From Fonticula-like sp. SCN 57-25 (Eukaryota; Nucleariida; Rotosphaerida): a stretch of 24,498 nucleotides of DNA. How positions within the stretch are numbered: the stretch's first letter is position 1; each line of letters begins with the position of its first letter. Position numbers and translations under genes: made by a program. The notes under the pieces are model-generated. The model had not been told where the DNA came from. It ran no database searches and saw only the letters and a list, made by a program, of their open reading frames with translations. The DNA is taken from contig MEDX01000181.1 in the NCBI GenBank assembly GCA_001724245.1, forward strand, positions 1-24,498, read 5' to 3'. Positions 9,592 to 20,238 of this stretch are shown here, in pieces.

Positions 9592-10743
9592 ATGCAAACT
9601 GTGCAAACATTGCATGCCGGTATGGCAGGCCGCGATGAGGTGGCAGTGCCCGGCGTGCGTATCGACAGCGGCTTTGAGGTAATACCAGGGGCCAGGGCGC
9701 TGGGTCCCGCTCCCCTCCCCTACAAGCTATACGAGAGCGCACCGCCCGAGCAGTTTCGTCTGATTTCAAAGCATGCCTCGCTCATGTATCTCGTTTCTGG
9801 TGTGGCCCAGGTGCTGTTGACGCAGCTGCTGCACTATGAGGGCGCGGCGCGGCGGGATACGATGCTGACCGTGCTGTGCACCTACGCGGGCATGCTCATG
9901 GTGGGTGTATCTTCCATGGCGAATGACCCGCTGGCGGTCGGCCCCGCCGTGTCGCTCCCGATGGGCCGCCTGGTGTCACTTGCAATTGTTGACGTGGCAG
10001 CTCACACCATCAACACCGTGGCGCTCCTCCTCGCCGGATCGTCCATCTTTCAAATGGTCAACTCGAGTCTTGTCGTGTTCACAGCTATATTGGCATTTAT
10101 CTTTCTGGGTCGCCGACTGCAGCCGATCCAGTACATGGCGGTGGCCGGCATCACGGGCGGCATGCTTGTCGGTGCTATCGGCGTTGCCGACGGCGGCAGC
10201 GGTGTAGCAGAGGCCGGCGACCGCCTGGCTGGCGCGCTTCTGGCCCTGACGGGCACGGCCTGCAGCGCGTCGCTGTATGTGTTGAATGAGCGCGTCCTCA
10301 AGAATTACAATGTGTCGCCCGAGCGCATGTGTTTCGTCGTCGGGCTGGTCGGCACAGCGCTCAGCCTTGCGTACGTGTGCCTGTACACGATGCCACGGTG
10401 GGACTTTCTCGTCACCGGCAGCATAGAGGCACACGCCGGGAGCATACCGCGCGTGATGGCGTGCTACGTGGCCCTTTTTATAGCCAGCTACATCCACAAT
10501 GTCGCCTACTTTTACATGGTCGGCAAGTCGGGCGCCGTCGCGGCGGGCGTGCTGCAGGCCGGGAGAACCGCTCTCGTCATCATGCTCTCTGGAATTTTGT
10601 TTTGTGGATACGATACTGTTCAATGTTTTACTTTTAATCGCTCGTCGGCCGTCGGCATCATCTGTATCGCTACCCTCGCGTACAGCATGGCCGACGCGCC
10701 GGAGCCGCTGCCGCCTACCCTGCCGACAGTGCACGACGCCTGA
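9592..10743 (+). CDS. DMT-superfamily (SLC35/nucleotide-sugar transporter-like) membrane protein
   Basis: This is an integral membrane protein with about nine or ten hydrophobic segments, for example LMYLVSGVAQVLLTQLL, MLTVLCTYAGMLMVGVSS, LVSLAIVDVAAHTINTVALL, FTAILAFIFLGRRL, MAVAGITGGMLVGAIG, GALLALTGTACSASLYV, FVVGLVGTALSLAYVCLY, VMACYVALFIASYI and GIICIATLAYSMA. The SSIFQMVNSSLVVFTAILAF..LGRRL block followed by a conserved glycine-rich helix is typical of EamA/SLC35-type transporters of the Golgi or ER. The substrate cannot be read from the sequence. It is a single exon of 383 residues from ATG 9592. In-frame ATGs also lie at 9556, 9568 and 9571, but those overlap the KAE1 coding start on the other strand, and ATG 9622 is possible. 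It converges on the TACC gene with a 172 bp AT-rich gap. Confidence 0.78.
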   Translation: MQTVQTLHAGMAGRDEVAVPGVRIDSGFEVIPGARALGPAPLPYKLYESAPPEQFRLISKHASLMYLVSGVAQVLLTQLLHYEGAARRDTMLTVLCTYAGMLMVGVSSMANDPLAVGPAVSLPMGRLVSLAIVDVAAHTINTVALLLAGSSIFQMVNSSLVVFTAILAFIFLGRRLQPIQYMAVAGITGGMLVGAIGVADGGSGVAEAGDRLAGALLALTGTACSASLYVLNERVLKNYNVSPERMCFVVGLVGTALSLAYVCLYTMPRWDFLVTGSIEAHAGSIPRVMACYVALFIASYIHNVAYFYMVGKSGAVAAGVLQAGRTALVIMLSGILFCGYDTVQCFTFNRSSAVGIICIATLAYSMADAPEPLPPTLPTVHDA

Positions 10744-10915
10744 TAATTCAAGGAAATATTTTGTACAATTATGCGATTTTAATGGATGTTTTACCAGCAA
10801 TCTGCCCATAGTCTTTTTAGATATCTTTCAATATTTATTCATAAGCTACAGAAACTATATCACCCTGATAGGCGCGACACAAAAAAAAACATGCGAATGA
10901 TGTCTAGTATGCAGA

Positions 10916-13900
10916 TTAGGCGCTTCCGTCGAGCTTGCGCATGAGCTCATCGCAGATTTCCAAAAGGCCTGCCTTTTCCTGCTCCTTGTGCTCGACCTGG
11001 GCGGTGAGCGACTTGATCGTCAGCTCGGCCTTTTGAAGCTTGGCGCCCGTGAGGCTCACTTCCTTGTCCAGCGATTCCCGCACGCGAGAAATCTCTGCAT
11101 TCGCCCTACAAATCATAGCGAAAAAGGTGTCAGTTTCGGCAAGGAAAAGGTACAAGCAATGACGCACTGCTCAATTTTGCTTTCCGCATGGGAGCGCAGC
11201 GCCTCGAAGCGGCTTGCCGCCTGTACGAGCTCCTCCTTTTGGCGAATCACCGTCTGGCGCAGGGTCTCCTCATTCTGCTTGTACGCCTCGACGGCCGCGC
11301 GCGCCGCCGTGTAGCGCTCGCGCAGCTCCTGATAGGCGCGCTCAGTGTCCTTGAGGTCCGCCGCCATGCGGTTATTGTCCGCGCGCAGCGCAGCAATCTG
11401 CTTGGCGTCGTCCGACTTTTGGCGCTGCGACTGATCCACCACCGACGTCATCGTCGCCTCAAACTCTTCAAGGACCGTCTGCAGCGACAGGCTGCGCGTC
11501 GCCTCGGCCTGCGCAATCTCGCGCGCCTCGGCAAGCTCAGCCTTGAGACGCTCAATCTCCTTGCTCGACTCGGCGCGGAGGCGACGCTGCATCTCGGCAA
11601 AGTCGCTCTCAGAGTACCGCAGCACGTGCTGCGGGGCAGGCGGGGCCGCAAAGGACGCGTCCAGGAGCGAGCGGGGGGCAGCGGGGCTCGCAGACTCGGC
11701 GGGCGGCGCCGTCTGCGAAGCACCAATCGACCGCTTGGCGTCGGCGGCGGGCGGCGTCGAAAAGCCGCTGAGAAGCCAGTCTTGCCGCGAGAGCGGGTCA
11801 AATTCGGCCGCCTGGCTCGACTCAAACGCCGTGGAAGCAGCAGCAGGAGCAGTAGCAGGGGTGGGAACAGGTACAGGAGCAGGTACCGGAGCAGGTACAG
11901 GCACAGGCACAGGCTCAGCAACAGGTACTTGTACAGGATCAGCAGCAGGGACAGCAGCAGGGACCGCCTCTGCAAAAGGCGCGCTTGTCGGCCCAGACAA
12001 TGCGCCCAGGGTCAGAGGAATATCGCCAAAGGACTGAGACAAGGCGGCGGACTTGGTCGGGCTCGATTCCCGCGACGGACTGGCCGAGCTCGCCGGCACA
12101 ACAAGATCGGGGAAAAGGGCGTCAGACGAGCTGGTCGATGGCGCGAACGGCGCCGCTTTCGTCGGCGTCGACTGCGCCTTGGGGGTGTCGCTCACAACGG
12201 ATTCAATTGTCGGGCGTTCCTGGGGCTCTGCAACTGCGCTCTTCTTCAATTCCTGGGCAGGCTCCGTCTTGGCCGGAACATCAGCAGGAGCTTGGGATTC
12301 CGTCGTCGCCGCCGCTGCCGCCGCCGCCTCGCGCTCCTTCTTGGGAATGTACTTTACGCTAAGCTTGGGCGGGGGGCGCTTCGGCGCTTCGGTAAAGTCA
12401 AACACCATCAGCTTTTCGTCGTCCTGCGTCGACGCAGGCGCAGCAGCAGGAGCTTCTCCTTCAGGGAACTCGGACGGCGGCGTCCATTTCTTGGCATTCA
12501 CAGGGACATCGTCAAGTGCCGATGACTTGAGTGCCTGTGTCACCTGCTCAACTGCCGGCTCTTCGCCTTCAGGGAATTCTGACGGCGGCGACCACTTCTT
12601 GGCATTGATCGGCACGTCGTCAAAAGCGGATGATTTGATCGGCACAGTCACTTGCTCAGCAACTGGCTCTTCGCCTTCCGGGAATTCTGATGGCGGGGTC
12701 CACTTCTTTGCGTTCACAGGAACATCATCAAGAGCCGACGACTGAAGGGCCTGCGTCAACTGTTCCACAGCCGGCTCCTCTCCTTCAGGGAACTCTGACG
12801 GCGGGGTCCATTTCTTGGCATTGATCGGAACATCATCAAGAGCAGAGGATTTGATAGGAGCCTGTGTCACCTGCTCCATAACAGGCTCTTCTCCTTCAGG
12901 GAATTCGGACGGAGGGGTCCATTTCTTGGCATTGATCGGAACATCATCAAGAGCAGAGGATTTGATAGGAGCCTGTGTCACCTGCTCGAGTGCCGACGAC
13001 TTGATAGGTGCCTGAGTTACTTGCTCCATAACCGGCTCCTCTCCCTCGGGGAATTCTGACGGTGGCGACCACTTCTTGGCATTGATCGGCACGTCGTCAA
13101 AAGCGGATGACTTGATTGGCACTTGCGTCACTTGTTCCATCACAGGCTCCTCTCCCTCGGGAAATTCTGACGGCGGTGTCCATTTTTTGGCATTCACGGG
13201 AGCATCATCATGCACACTCTTCTCCTGCACAGCCGGAACAGCTGTAGCTGGCTTCTCTGCGGGGGTCTCAGCTACACTGGGGGCGTCCGCCTTCGAGTCG
13301 GCTGAAGAGCCAGCAGCAGCGGCAGCGGCGGCGGCAGCCTCGCGCTCCTTCTTGGGAATGTACTTGACGCTCAGCTTGGGCGGGGGGCGCCTCGGGGCCT
13401 CGGTAAAGTCAAACACCATGCTTTCAGCCGCATTCGACTTTACCGGCTCATCCGCCGGCGCAGGTGCAGACGGCTCGGGAGCGGCAGTGCTAGCAGTTGA
13501 TGCAACAGCGGTGTCAGCGGAAGATCCCGCCGCCGCTGCTGCCGCCGCCGCCTCGCGCTCCTTCTTGGGAATATATTTGACACTGAGCTTGGGCGGGGGG
13601 CGCCTTGGGGCTTCAGTAAAGTCAAACACCATCAGCTTGTCATCATCCTGCGTCGAGGCAGGAGCTGCAGCAGGAGCATCACCTTCAGGGAACTCGGACG
13701 GCGGCGTCCATTTCTTGGCATTAACGGGTACGTCGTCCAAAACAGAGGATTTGACAGGAGCCACAGGCGGCTCCTCTCCTTCTGGATACTCTGATGGCGG
13801 CGACCACTTCTTGGCATTGACCGGAACATCATCAAGAGCAGATGATTTGATCGGCGCTTGCGTCACCTGCTCCACCGGCGGCTCCCCCCCTTCCGGGTAT

Positions 13901-14343
13901 TCAGAAGGCGGCGTCCACTTCTTGGCATTCACTGGGATATCGTCAAGAGCCGACGACTTGAGGGCCTGCGTAACCTCCTCCACCGGCGGCTCCTCACCCT
14001 CAGGATACTCTGATGGCGGCGACCACTTCTTGGCATTGATCGGCACATCGTCAAACGCGGACGACTTGAGGGGCGCCTGCATCACTTGCTCAATAACAGG
14101 CTCCTCTCCTTCGGGAAACTCTGACGGTGGCGTCCACTTTTTCGAGTTGATCGGCATGTCATCGACGGCGCCATTGGCAGACGAGCCGGCAGCACTGGCC
14201 CCGCTCTCCTGCGGCTCCTGTGGCGGCTCATATCCTTCGGGGTACTCTGACGGCGGCTGCCATTTACTCTTGTTCACGGGCTCCTCATCAAACTCCGCGG
14301 CGCTCGACCGCGGCTTGAACGAAATGTCCTCGTCGCTGCTCAT
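10916..14343 (-). CDS. TACC-family centrosome/microtubule coiled-coil protein with expanded repeats
   Basis: TACC proteins bind a TOG-domain microtubule polymerase and work at spindle poles and microtubules (fission yeast Alp7/Mia1, animal TACC1-3). Exons 14343-11168 and 11105-10916 give 1121 residues. The last 250 or so residues are a continuous coiled coil that follows the TACC domain closely: ELRERYTAARAAVEAYKQNE, then SRFEALRSHAESKIEQANAE (joined across intron 11106-11167), ending LLEICDELMRKL. The N-terminal two thirds is low-complexity: thirteen copies of a K-W-(T/S/Q)-PPSE-(F/Y)-PEG module, three copies of a block starting MVFDFTEAP and containing KLSVKYIPKKERE plus poly-Ala, and a Pro-Val run near residue 800. 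I chose ATG 14343 (MSSDEDISF) over the longer frame because upstream sequence is intergenic and borders the DOP1 start. A role in spindle assembly is family knowledge; that the repeats bind a partner is inference. Confidence 0.9.
12440..14285 (-). repeat. Tandem 111 bp coding repeat inside the TACC gene
   Basis: Thirteen copies of a 32-50 residue module, most often 37 residues (111 bp), lie in two blocks separated by two copies of a second module (MVFDFTEAP..KYIPKKERE plus poly-Ala, about 13320-13425 and 13530-13635). The third copy of that module follows the last repeat at about 12315-12415. Some copies are still identical at the DNA level: 12803-12876 and 12914-12987 match over 74 bp at an offset of exactly 111 bp, so part of the expansion is recent. 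A partial unit (QAPIKSSAL repeated) is inserted near 12960-13015. Confidence 0.92.
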
Positions 14344-14411
14344 CGTTGGCGGCAATGGACGCGGGGACTGCAAGCTCAAATCAATTAGACGATTATTGAA
14401 AAACGGTCGTC

Positions 14412-14417
14412 CACGTG
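14412..14417. promoter_or_regulatory. CACGTG E-box between TACC and DOP1
   Basis: The palindrome TCCACGTGGA, with a CACGTG core, lies in the 157 bp gap between the divergent TACC and DOP1 start codons. CACGTG is the site for bHLH factors in fungi. A single six-base match has little weight on its own, so this is only a candidate. Confidence 0.25.
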
Positions 14418-14500
14418 GACAATCAGGCTGACGCACCAAACAGCCCGCTCGCCCTGGCCCAGTAGTTTCGCGGCGCAAAGCAGAGTGGCGGCGTGGCACA

Positions 14501-17500
14501 ATGGGCGGACCTGACGACGGTGCGCACAGCCATACATGGGCGTCTTGGCTTATCATTGTGCGGCGTTGTAGATGCGATTCGTCGGGACCCATTATATGTC
14601 AAGTATGTCGCGGCGTTTGATCGCATGCTCCACAGTTTTGATGGCGTCAGCGAGTGGCAGGACTTTACGGCGTTCCTGCTTCGGTTCCAAAAGGTACAGA
14701 GGCGCCCTTTAGTCGCCGAGCCTGACCAATGCTTTGCAATAGACTCTCCAGACGGGGACGGCGTACCCAATACTGCCATCAAAGGTAGTGGCTACAAAGC
14801 GGCTCGCGCAGTGCCTGAACCCTGCCCTGCCCGCCGGTGTACATCTGAAGGCGCTGGAGGTGTACGATCTCATATTCGAGCGCATTGGGGTGCGACACTA
14901 CCATTAACCAAAGAGCGCTCGCGTCTAACTATGCGCGCGCGTTAATAGCCACAGCGCCTTGCGCACGATCTGCCGCTCTATGCCACCGGCATCTTTCCTC
15001 TGTTTCAGTATGCCGCCACCAATGTGCGGCCCGTCGTCATTTCGCTGTTAAGCCGGTACTTTCTTCCGCTTGGCCCCCCCTTGCGTATGTGCTGCAAAGC
15101 GTTCCTTTCGTCGGTTCTCCCGGGACTTGAAGAGGATCCCGGCGGCGGTGGCAACGAGGCGAGCGAGGCTGTCCTCGCGCTCGTCGACGGCCTCCACATG
15201 GCCGTCTCCTCCTTTGTCTTTTTCCCTGCGCTTCACCTGGCTTTAATTGAGGCGCCGTCACTGCGCGTGGCCGGCGTCGACTATCTTCGGAAGCGGTTCC
15301 CGACCCTGCTCGCGCGCCAGGAGCTGGAGCATATCGTGGCTGACCCGCAGATGCTCGTGGCCGCCCTCGTCGCGTGCCTGGGCGACCAGCAGCTCCTCGT
15401 ACAGAGAGAGACAATGGAGCTGATCGTGACGGCGTTCCCCTTAAAGGCCACTGTCACGGCTGGGCTGCTGACAACCGACGAGCTCGTGCTTGTCGCGGGT
15501 GCTGCGCTGGGCGCGCTCCTGCGCAGAGAGCTGTCCCTGACGCGCCGCGTGACAACCTGGCTTTTTGGCCAGGAGAGCGAGCGTATTGAGCAGGATGTTT
15601 GGTTTCCTATTGTGAGCAGCGCGCTCGTGAAACTGCTCAATACCGCGCCGACGGATGTGCAGGCAGCAGCGCGCCCGCTCCGAATCATCGTCTCGCTGCT
15701 GGACCGCGCCGATGTTGGGTTGGTCGTGTGCGAGCAGTTGCTTGCCAATGTTTTAGAGAGCGCCAAGGCGGCGCGCGACGCGCTCGGCGAGGAATTCGAC
15801 GCGAGCATCCAGCTTTTTCTCCGTCACCTCGACGCAAACTATCTGTGGGAGACACTCGCGCGCGGCCTTGCGCGTACCGAGGCGCCGGCGGCGCCTCTAC
15901 TGCCCCTGCAGCCGCACCATATCAAGTTTGCGCTGTCTGTCCTGCGGCCCGACGACAGCGAAACGATGCAGCAGATGCTGCCGCAGCTTGTGTCGGCCGT
16001 CGCACAATCGTTGTGCGAGTGGCCGAGCCTGCGCGACACTCCGGCCCGGTTAGCGTCCTTTCACGAGCACGTCCTCTTGCTGCAGTATGTCTCGCTTTAC
16101 TACCGCAGCAGTTCCACCGAGGCGAGCCGCAAAATCCCCCAGTCGAGCCTCTCGCGGCTGCTCTCGCGTTGGCTCGAAGAGGCGCTGGTGTCGGAAAAGT
16201 CGACGGCGCAGTCGAACAGGGACGGCGCCGTGACGACGCTGCTCGTGGGAGTTTACCAGCAGCACTGCCACGAAGGAGAAAAGGATGCGTCACTGGGAAA
16301 GAAGGCGCTCGCGGCGCTGCTGTGCTCGACTCACTTTGGCGTGGCCGAGGCGTGCCTAAAGCTGATGCAGGTCAGCGAAACGGTCCCTGCGCCAGCGGCC
16401 GCCGCCTCGACGGTCGTGCTGCTGTGGGGATTCCTCGCACCGCAGCACACCAATGTTCACCAGTACGTCGTGGACTGCATCACCGTGCTCGCCAAGATGA
16501 TTGGCCCCGACGTGCTGGACAAGCTCCTTCCCGTGCCGGCGACCTGCCGCACGGACGGCGCACAAGGAAATGTCCGCGACGAAGAGGCCGCAGAGAATAT
16601 CCGGCGGCTAAACGTGCTGTGGATGCACTCAGAGTCGCTGGTGCTCCCGCAGTCCACCTTTGCGGCCATCCAGATGCTGACGCACTCGAGCTCGCTCTGC
16701 CGCGTTGCTGCCGAAGACTGGTTCAGGAACTCGATGGTGCAGTCGCAGCGCATGGCACTGCCTTTAATTAGACTTTTAATTGACGCCAAGCGGGACGAGG
16801 CGCGCGCCGCCTTTGCCGCTGACCTAATTTCTATCTGCCTGCGCGGCGAGAAGCGCGCGCGGTCCTTTGTGACGATGCTCTCGCTCCAGTCTATCGATTC
16901 CATGACCGAGGCAGAGGGTCTTCTCCCGTCGGCGCTGCATATTGTCAAGCAGTTTGAGGCCAAGGAGGACGCCGAAAAGTGCCCGCCGCTGGTTTCGCGC
17001 GGGTCGCTGACGATGCTCTCGCTCCTGCAGCTGCTGCTGTGGCGCTGCGTGTCGCTCAAGGGTCAGGTTGGGTTTGCGAGCGCGCAGTGCCTGGACCTGC
17101 TGCAGCTGCGCTGCGCTGCGATCCCGCCGAGAAAAGGAATGGCGAGCAACGCCGCATTTGCGTACCTTGCCGCACAGTACGTTTCATCGCCCGCCTGCCC
17201 ACTTGAGTTGCACGGTTCGGCGCTGCGGCTCTACCGCAGCAGCCTGATCAGCGCGCTATCAAACTCTGGCGCGGCGTCGGCAGTGGAGCGCGGGGCGCTT
17301 CAGGCCGCCTTTACGTCGTACCTCGACCGCATGCGCCTGGTCCTGGCGGACCCCGCTGCTTCCCACGTCACGCCCTTTTGGATTGAGACGCTGTACGCGT
17401 CGCTTCCCCACCTGACACCCGAGCTCCAGCAGCTGATCCCGGGCATGCTTCTGCATATTGTGAGGCACCTGCACGGGCTCGCCGACGCCATCCTCGAGCC

Positions 17501-20138
17501 GGGCTGCAGCGGCGCGTCCGACGCCGAGCCAAGCGTGTTTGCCGCATGGCAGCCAAAGGAAATCACCACCCTCGTCGCTGTCGTGCTCGAGATATACAAC
17601 ACCATGTGCACGTCGGCGTCTGATAACGATCCCGCGTCGCGCTGGATGCTGCCCGACTTTGTGAAGGACGCCATCGCCGCCGCAGCCGCCGCAGTAAAGG
17701 AGCTCGACCTGGACATTGCGACGCAGCGGCAGCACCACACTGTGCTGCACTCTACGGCACGCGACGCAGTCATGCGACACCTCCCGGCCTACATCGCCAG
17801 CATCGCCGCCATCCTGCGGGCAATGCGCTCGGCGCCGCAAATCATCTCGTCAAACGTGACCGTCTTTTGCCAGGATACACTCTCGCGCCTACTGAGACTG
17901 TTCCCGGACGAGCTCGTCTCTGCCATTATGGAGGTACGCGGCGCTTCTTTTGCTGTTCTGCGGCTCACTTTGCGATAGACGTGGGCGGCGGCGAATATGG
18001 CGCGGATTGTGGCCGAGGAGCCGGCGGTCTCTGCTTATGACAACGCGGCGCTCGTGCTGCTCGATGACCTTGCGCCGCGCATTCCCATCGGGTCGCTCTT
18101 GATCGTGGCCGTTCATCTGCTGCGCGACCTTGAGGAGGGCGGGCGGAGCTCCCGCTCCTTTGTGCAGCGCAAGCACATGTGCGCACCTTTGCCTTTCCAA
18201 TTTCCACGACTCACTCTTGATCTAGAACGACCATTGCCGTGCTTCGCTTTGTGGAAGTTTGCTGCCAGCTGTACGGGAATGACGCGGCCGTGCCTGTCCT
18301 TCCGCCTCTCATGTCGCTCGCCCGCGATCTGTGCACGCTCGCGCACCTCCCCCGGCGCCGCCTGCCGCTCATGCTGCGCGCGCTTGTCGTGTTGCACGGC
18401 ACCATATCGTGGACGGCCGAAGAAAACTCGGTTCGACTCCTGCGCGAGCTGCAAGAGGTGTACAGCCGCGTGTGCGAGCTGACCTGCATGATTACTGGCC
18501 GCTTGTTTGAGCACTCTTCGTGGCTGCGTCGCGTGGCGTCGCTCCCGGGCGCTGCCCTGCCGAGCGCCGCGCGCTCCGAGCAGGTCGTCCGCGAAGACGC
18601 AGAAATCCCCGAAGCAATGCTGCTCGCCGTCAATCCCGCGGGCGCCCTCGTCTTTGGCGGTGCGTAGCGTGTTATTACTTAAAAGGCGACTGATGTTTGT
18701 TTGTAGATCAAGCGGTTCGAAGCGGCGCGCTCGTGGCCGAGGAGCGGCGCCAGGCATCTGTTCTGCTGCTACTGAGCGAGTTTTTGGTTCCCAGCCTGCG
18801 GCTCGTGCTTGAAGAGGGCGAGCGCGTGCAGGCGATCCTGACGCACCTTCAGACGCATGTGCTTGTGCCGTACTGGCGAAACGCACCGCTACGGCGGACG
18901 GCGCACGGCGGCGCCTTCATGAAGCTCATGGAGCGCCTCGTGCGCGTTCCGTCGGCGACGCGGCTATGGCGCAAGGACGCATGGGAAATGTTCCTTGACG
19001 CGTCCTTTTTCCCACTCGGCCGCTTTTCGACGCCGCGCACGTACGCCAACATTGTGCAAGTGGCGTGCGCCGCCGACCGCGATCGCATGGCGGACCTCCT
19101 GGCGCGTATGGCGCCCTCGCAGACCGCCGCGCTATTCACGTCGTCGCGCGAGAGCGAAGCAGAGTCGCGATGCGCGCTGCTCAAGCGCGTGTCTTTTGTG
19201 TTGCTAGGCGGGCAGGTCGACGAGTACGTCAAGCTGCTGCCAATTATCTCGGAAAAGATCGTCGAACTGCTCCGCATCGGGCTCATTTGGACGCTCGAGG
19301 AGACGCTCAGGTGCCTCTCGGTCATGCTCATAAAGTTTTCGCACAAGCATCTCGTCTCCCAGTGGCCCATCGTCCTGACTGAACTCGTACGCCATTGATG
19401 CTGATTGGCTAGGCTAACGGACCATTTTCAGTATCGGATTTTCTCGCCCGCGTCGTCAAAGGACGCGTCGCCGCCGGCGTCCGTCCTGTGGGCCGCATGC
19501 AAGTTTATCGATCTCGCCGCGACGCTGCGCTGCGAAGGGTTCCAAATGTGCGCTATTTTATTTATTGGACCGACGCACTCACACTCTTTGCTTTTTGCAT
19601 AGGTTTCAATGGTACTTTTTCGATGAGGTGCTGATGATTCAAGCGCCGCCCAGCAGCAGGAATGACAGCGAGGTGACCGTTCAGCCGTTCATTAGCGCAC
19701 TGTCGACGGCGCTCCGAGGCGAGTCTGCCGACGCGCAGCCGTGCACGACACCCCCCTCGCGCCCGCTGCTGCTCCACATCCACACCATCACGGCGCTGGA
19801 GCCATGCTTCCAGCTCCTCGAGCACTTTTCCCGTACGACCTCAATGCTTTTCAGCGGCATCGCTGACGCGCCACATAGGTCATATTCGCGAGCAGAGGCT
19901 CAGCCAGGTGGCGCCCGACATGGCGTACATTGAGGAGCAGCTTTTGGTTTCGTTCACCGCGTCCGAGCAGCGCGTGGACAGCGTCTCGATCATCATGCAT
20001 GCCAACACGTCGCCGCCAATGGCGCCCATTGTGGCCGCGACGCCGCCCGCACTTCCGCCGCGCGTGTCGCCACCGCAGCCACAGCCGCAGCAGCAAGCTC
20101 ACGTGGAGCGGGTACTAGAGGAAGACGACGCACTGTAA
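14501..20138 (+). CDS. DOP1: Dopey-family protein Dop1, endosome-Golgi trafficking
   Basis: Dop1 is a large peripheral Golgi/endosome protein that works with Mon2 and the Neo1 flippase in membrane traffic, and it is essential in yeast. Ten exons (14501-14519, 14572-14693, 14743-14889, 14949-17933, 17979-18178, 18226-18659, 18707-19386, 19432-19547, 19603-19832, 19879-20138) give 1730 residues, close to the 1.7 kb-residue class of fungal Dop1. The Dopey N-terminal domain is clear: DPLYVKYVAAFDRMLHSFD, GVSEWQDFTAFLLRF, GVHLKALEVYDLIFERIG, LPLYATGIFPLFQYAATNVR and FLPLG..LPGLEE. The middle is helical, HEAT-like and poorly conserved. The C-terminal part has LTHLQTHVLVPYWRN and HLVSQWPIVLTELYRIF, then a Pro/Gln-rich tail. 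The first exon encodes only MGGPDD. All but one of the introns are 45-60 nt and sit at the two ends; exon 4 runs 2985 nt unbroken. It converges on the GS-like gene with a gap of 100 bp. Confidence 0.94.
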
Positions 20139-20238
20139 TTTGAACCATTATTTATTTCATTGTATTATTGGTAATTAAAGGTAAAAGATGAAGGGTGATG
20201 CAACGGGGAAAATCCACAAAAAATGACTCAAAAGATCT

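Noticed and set aside
13076-14431. 451-codon open frame on the plus strand opposite the TACC gene (also 11188-12525 and 12053-12745)
   Set aside because: It is a mirror of the repeated, stop-poor TACC coding sequence. It has no independent domain, and its repeats are simply the complement of the real repeat.
15599-16771. 390-codon frame overlapping DOP1 in another plus-strand frame
   Set aside because: Arg/Ala/Pro-rich composition with no recognisable motif; the DOP1 frame continues through it with good family resemblance.
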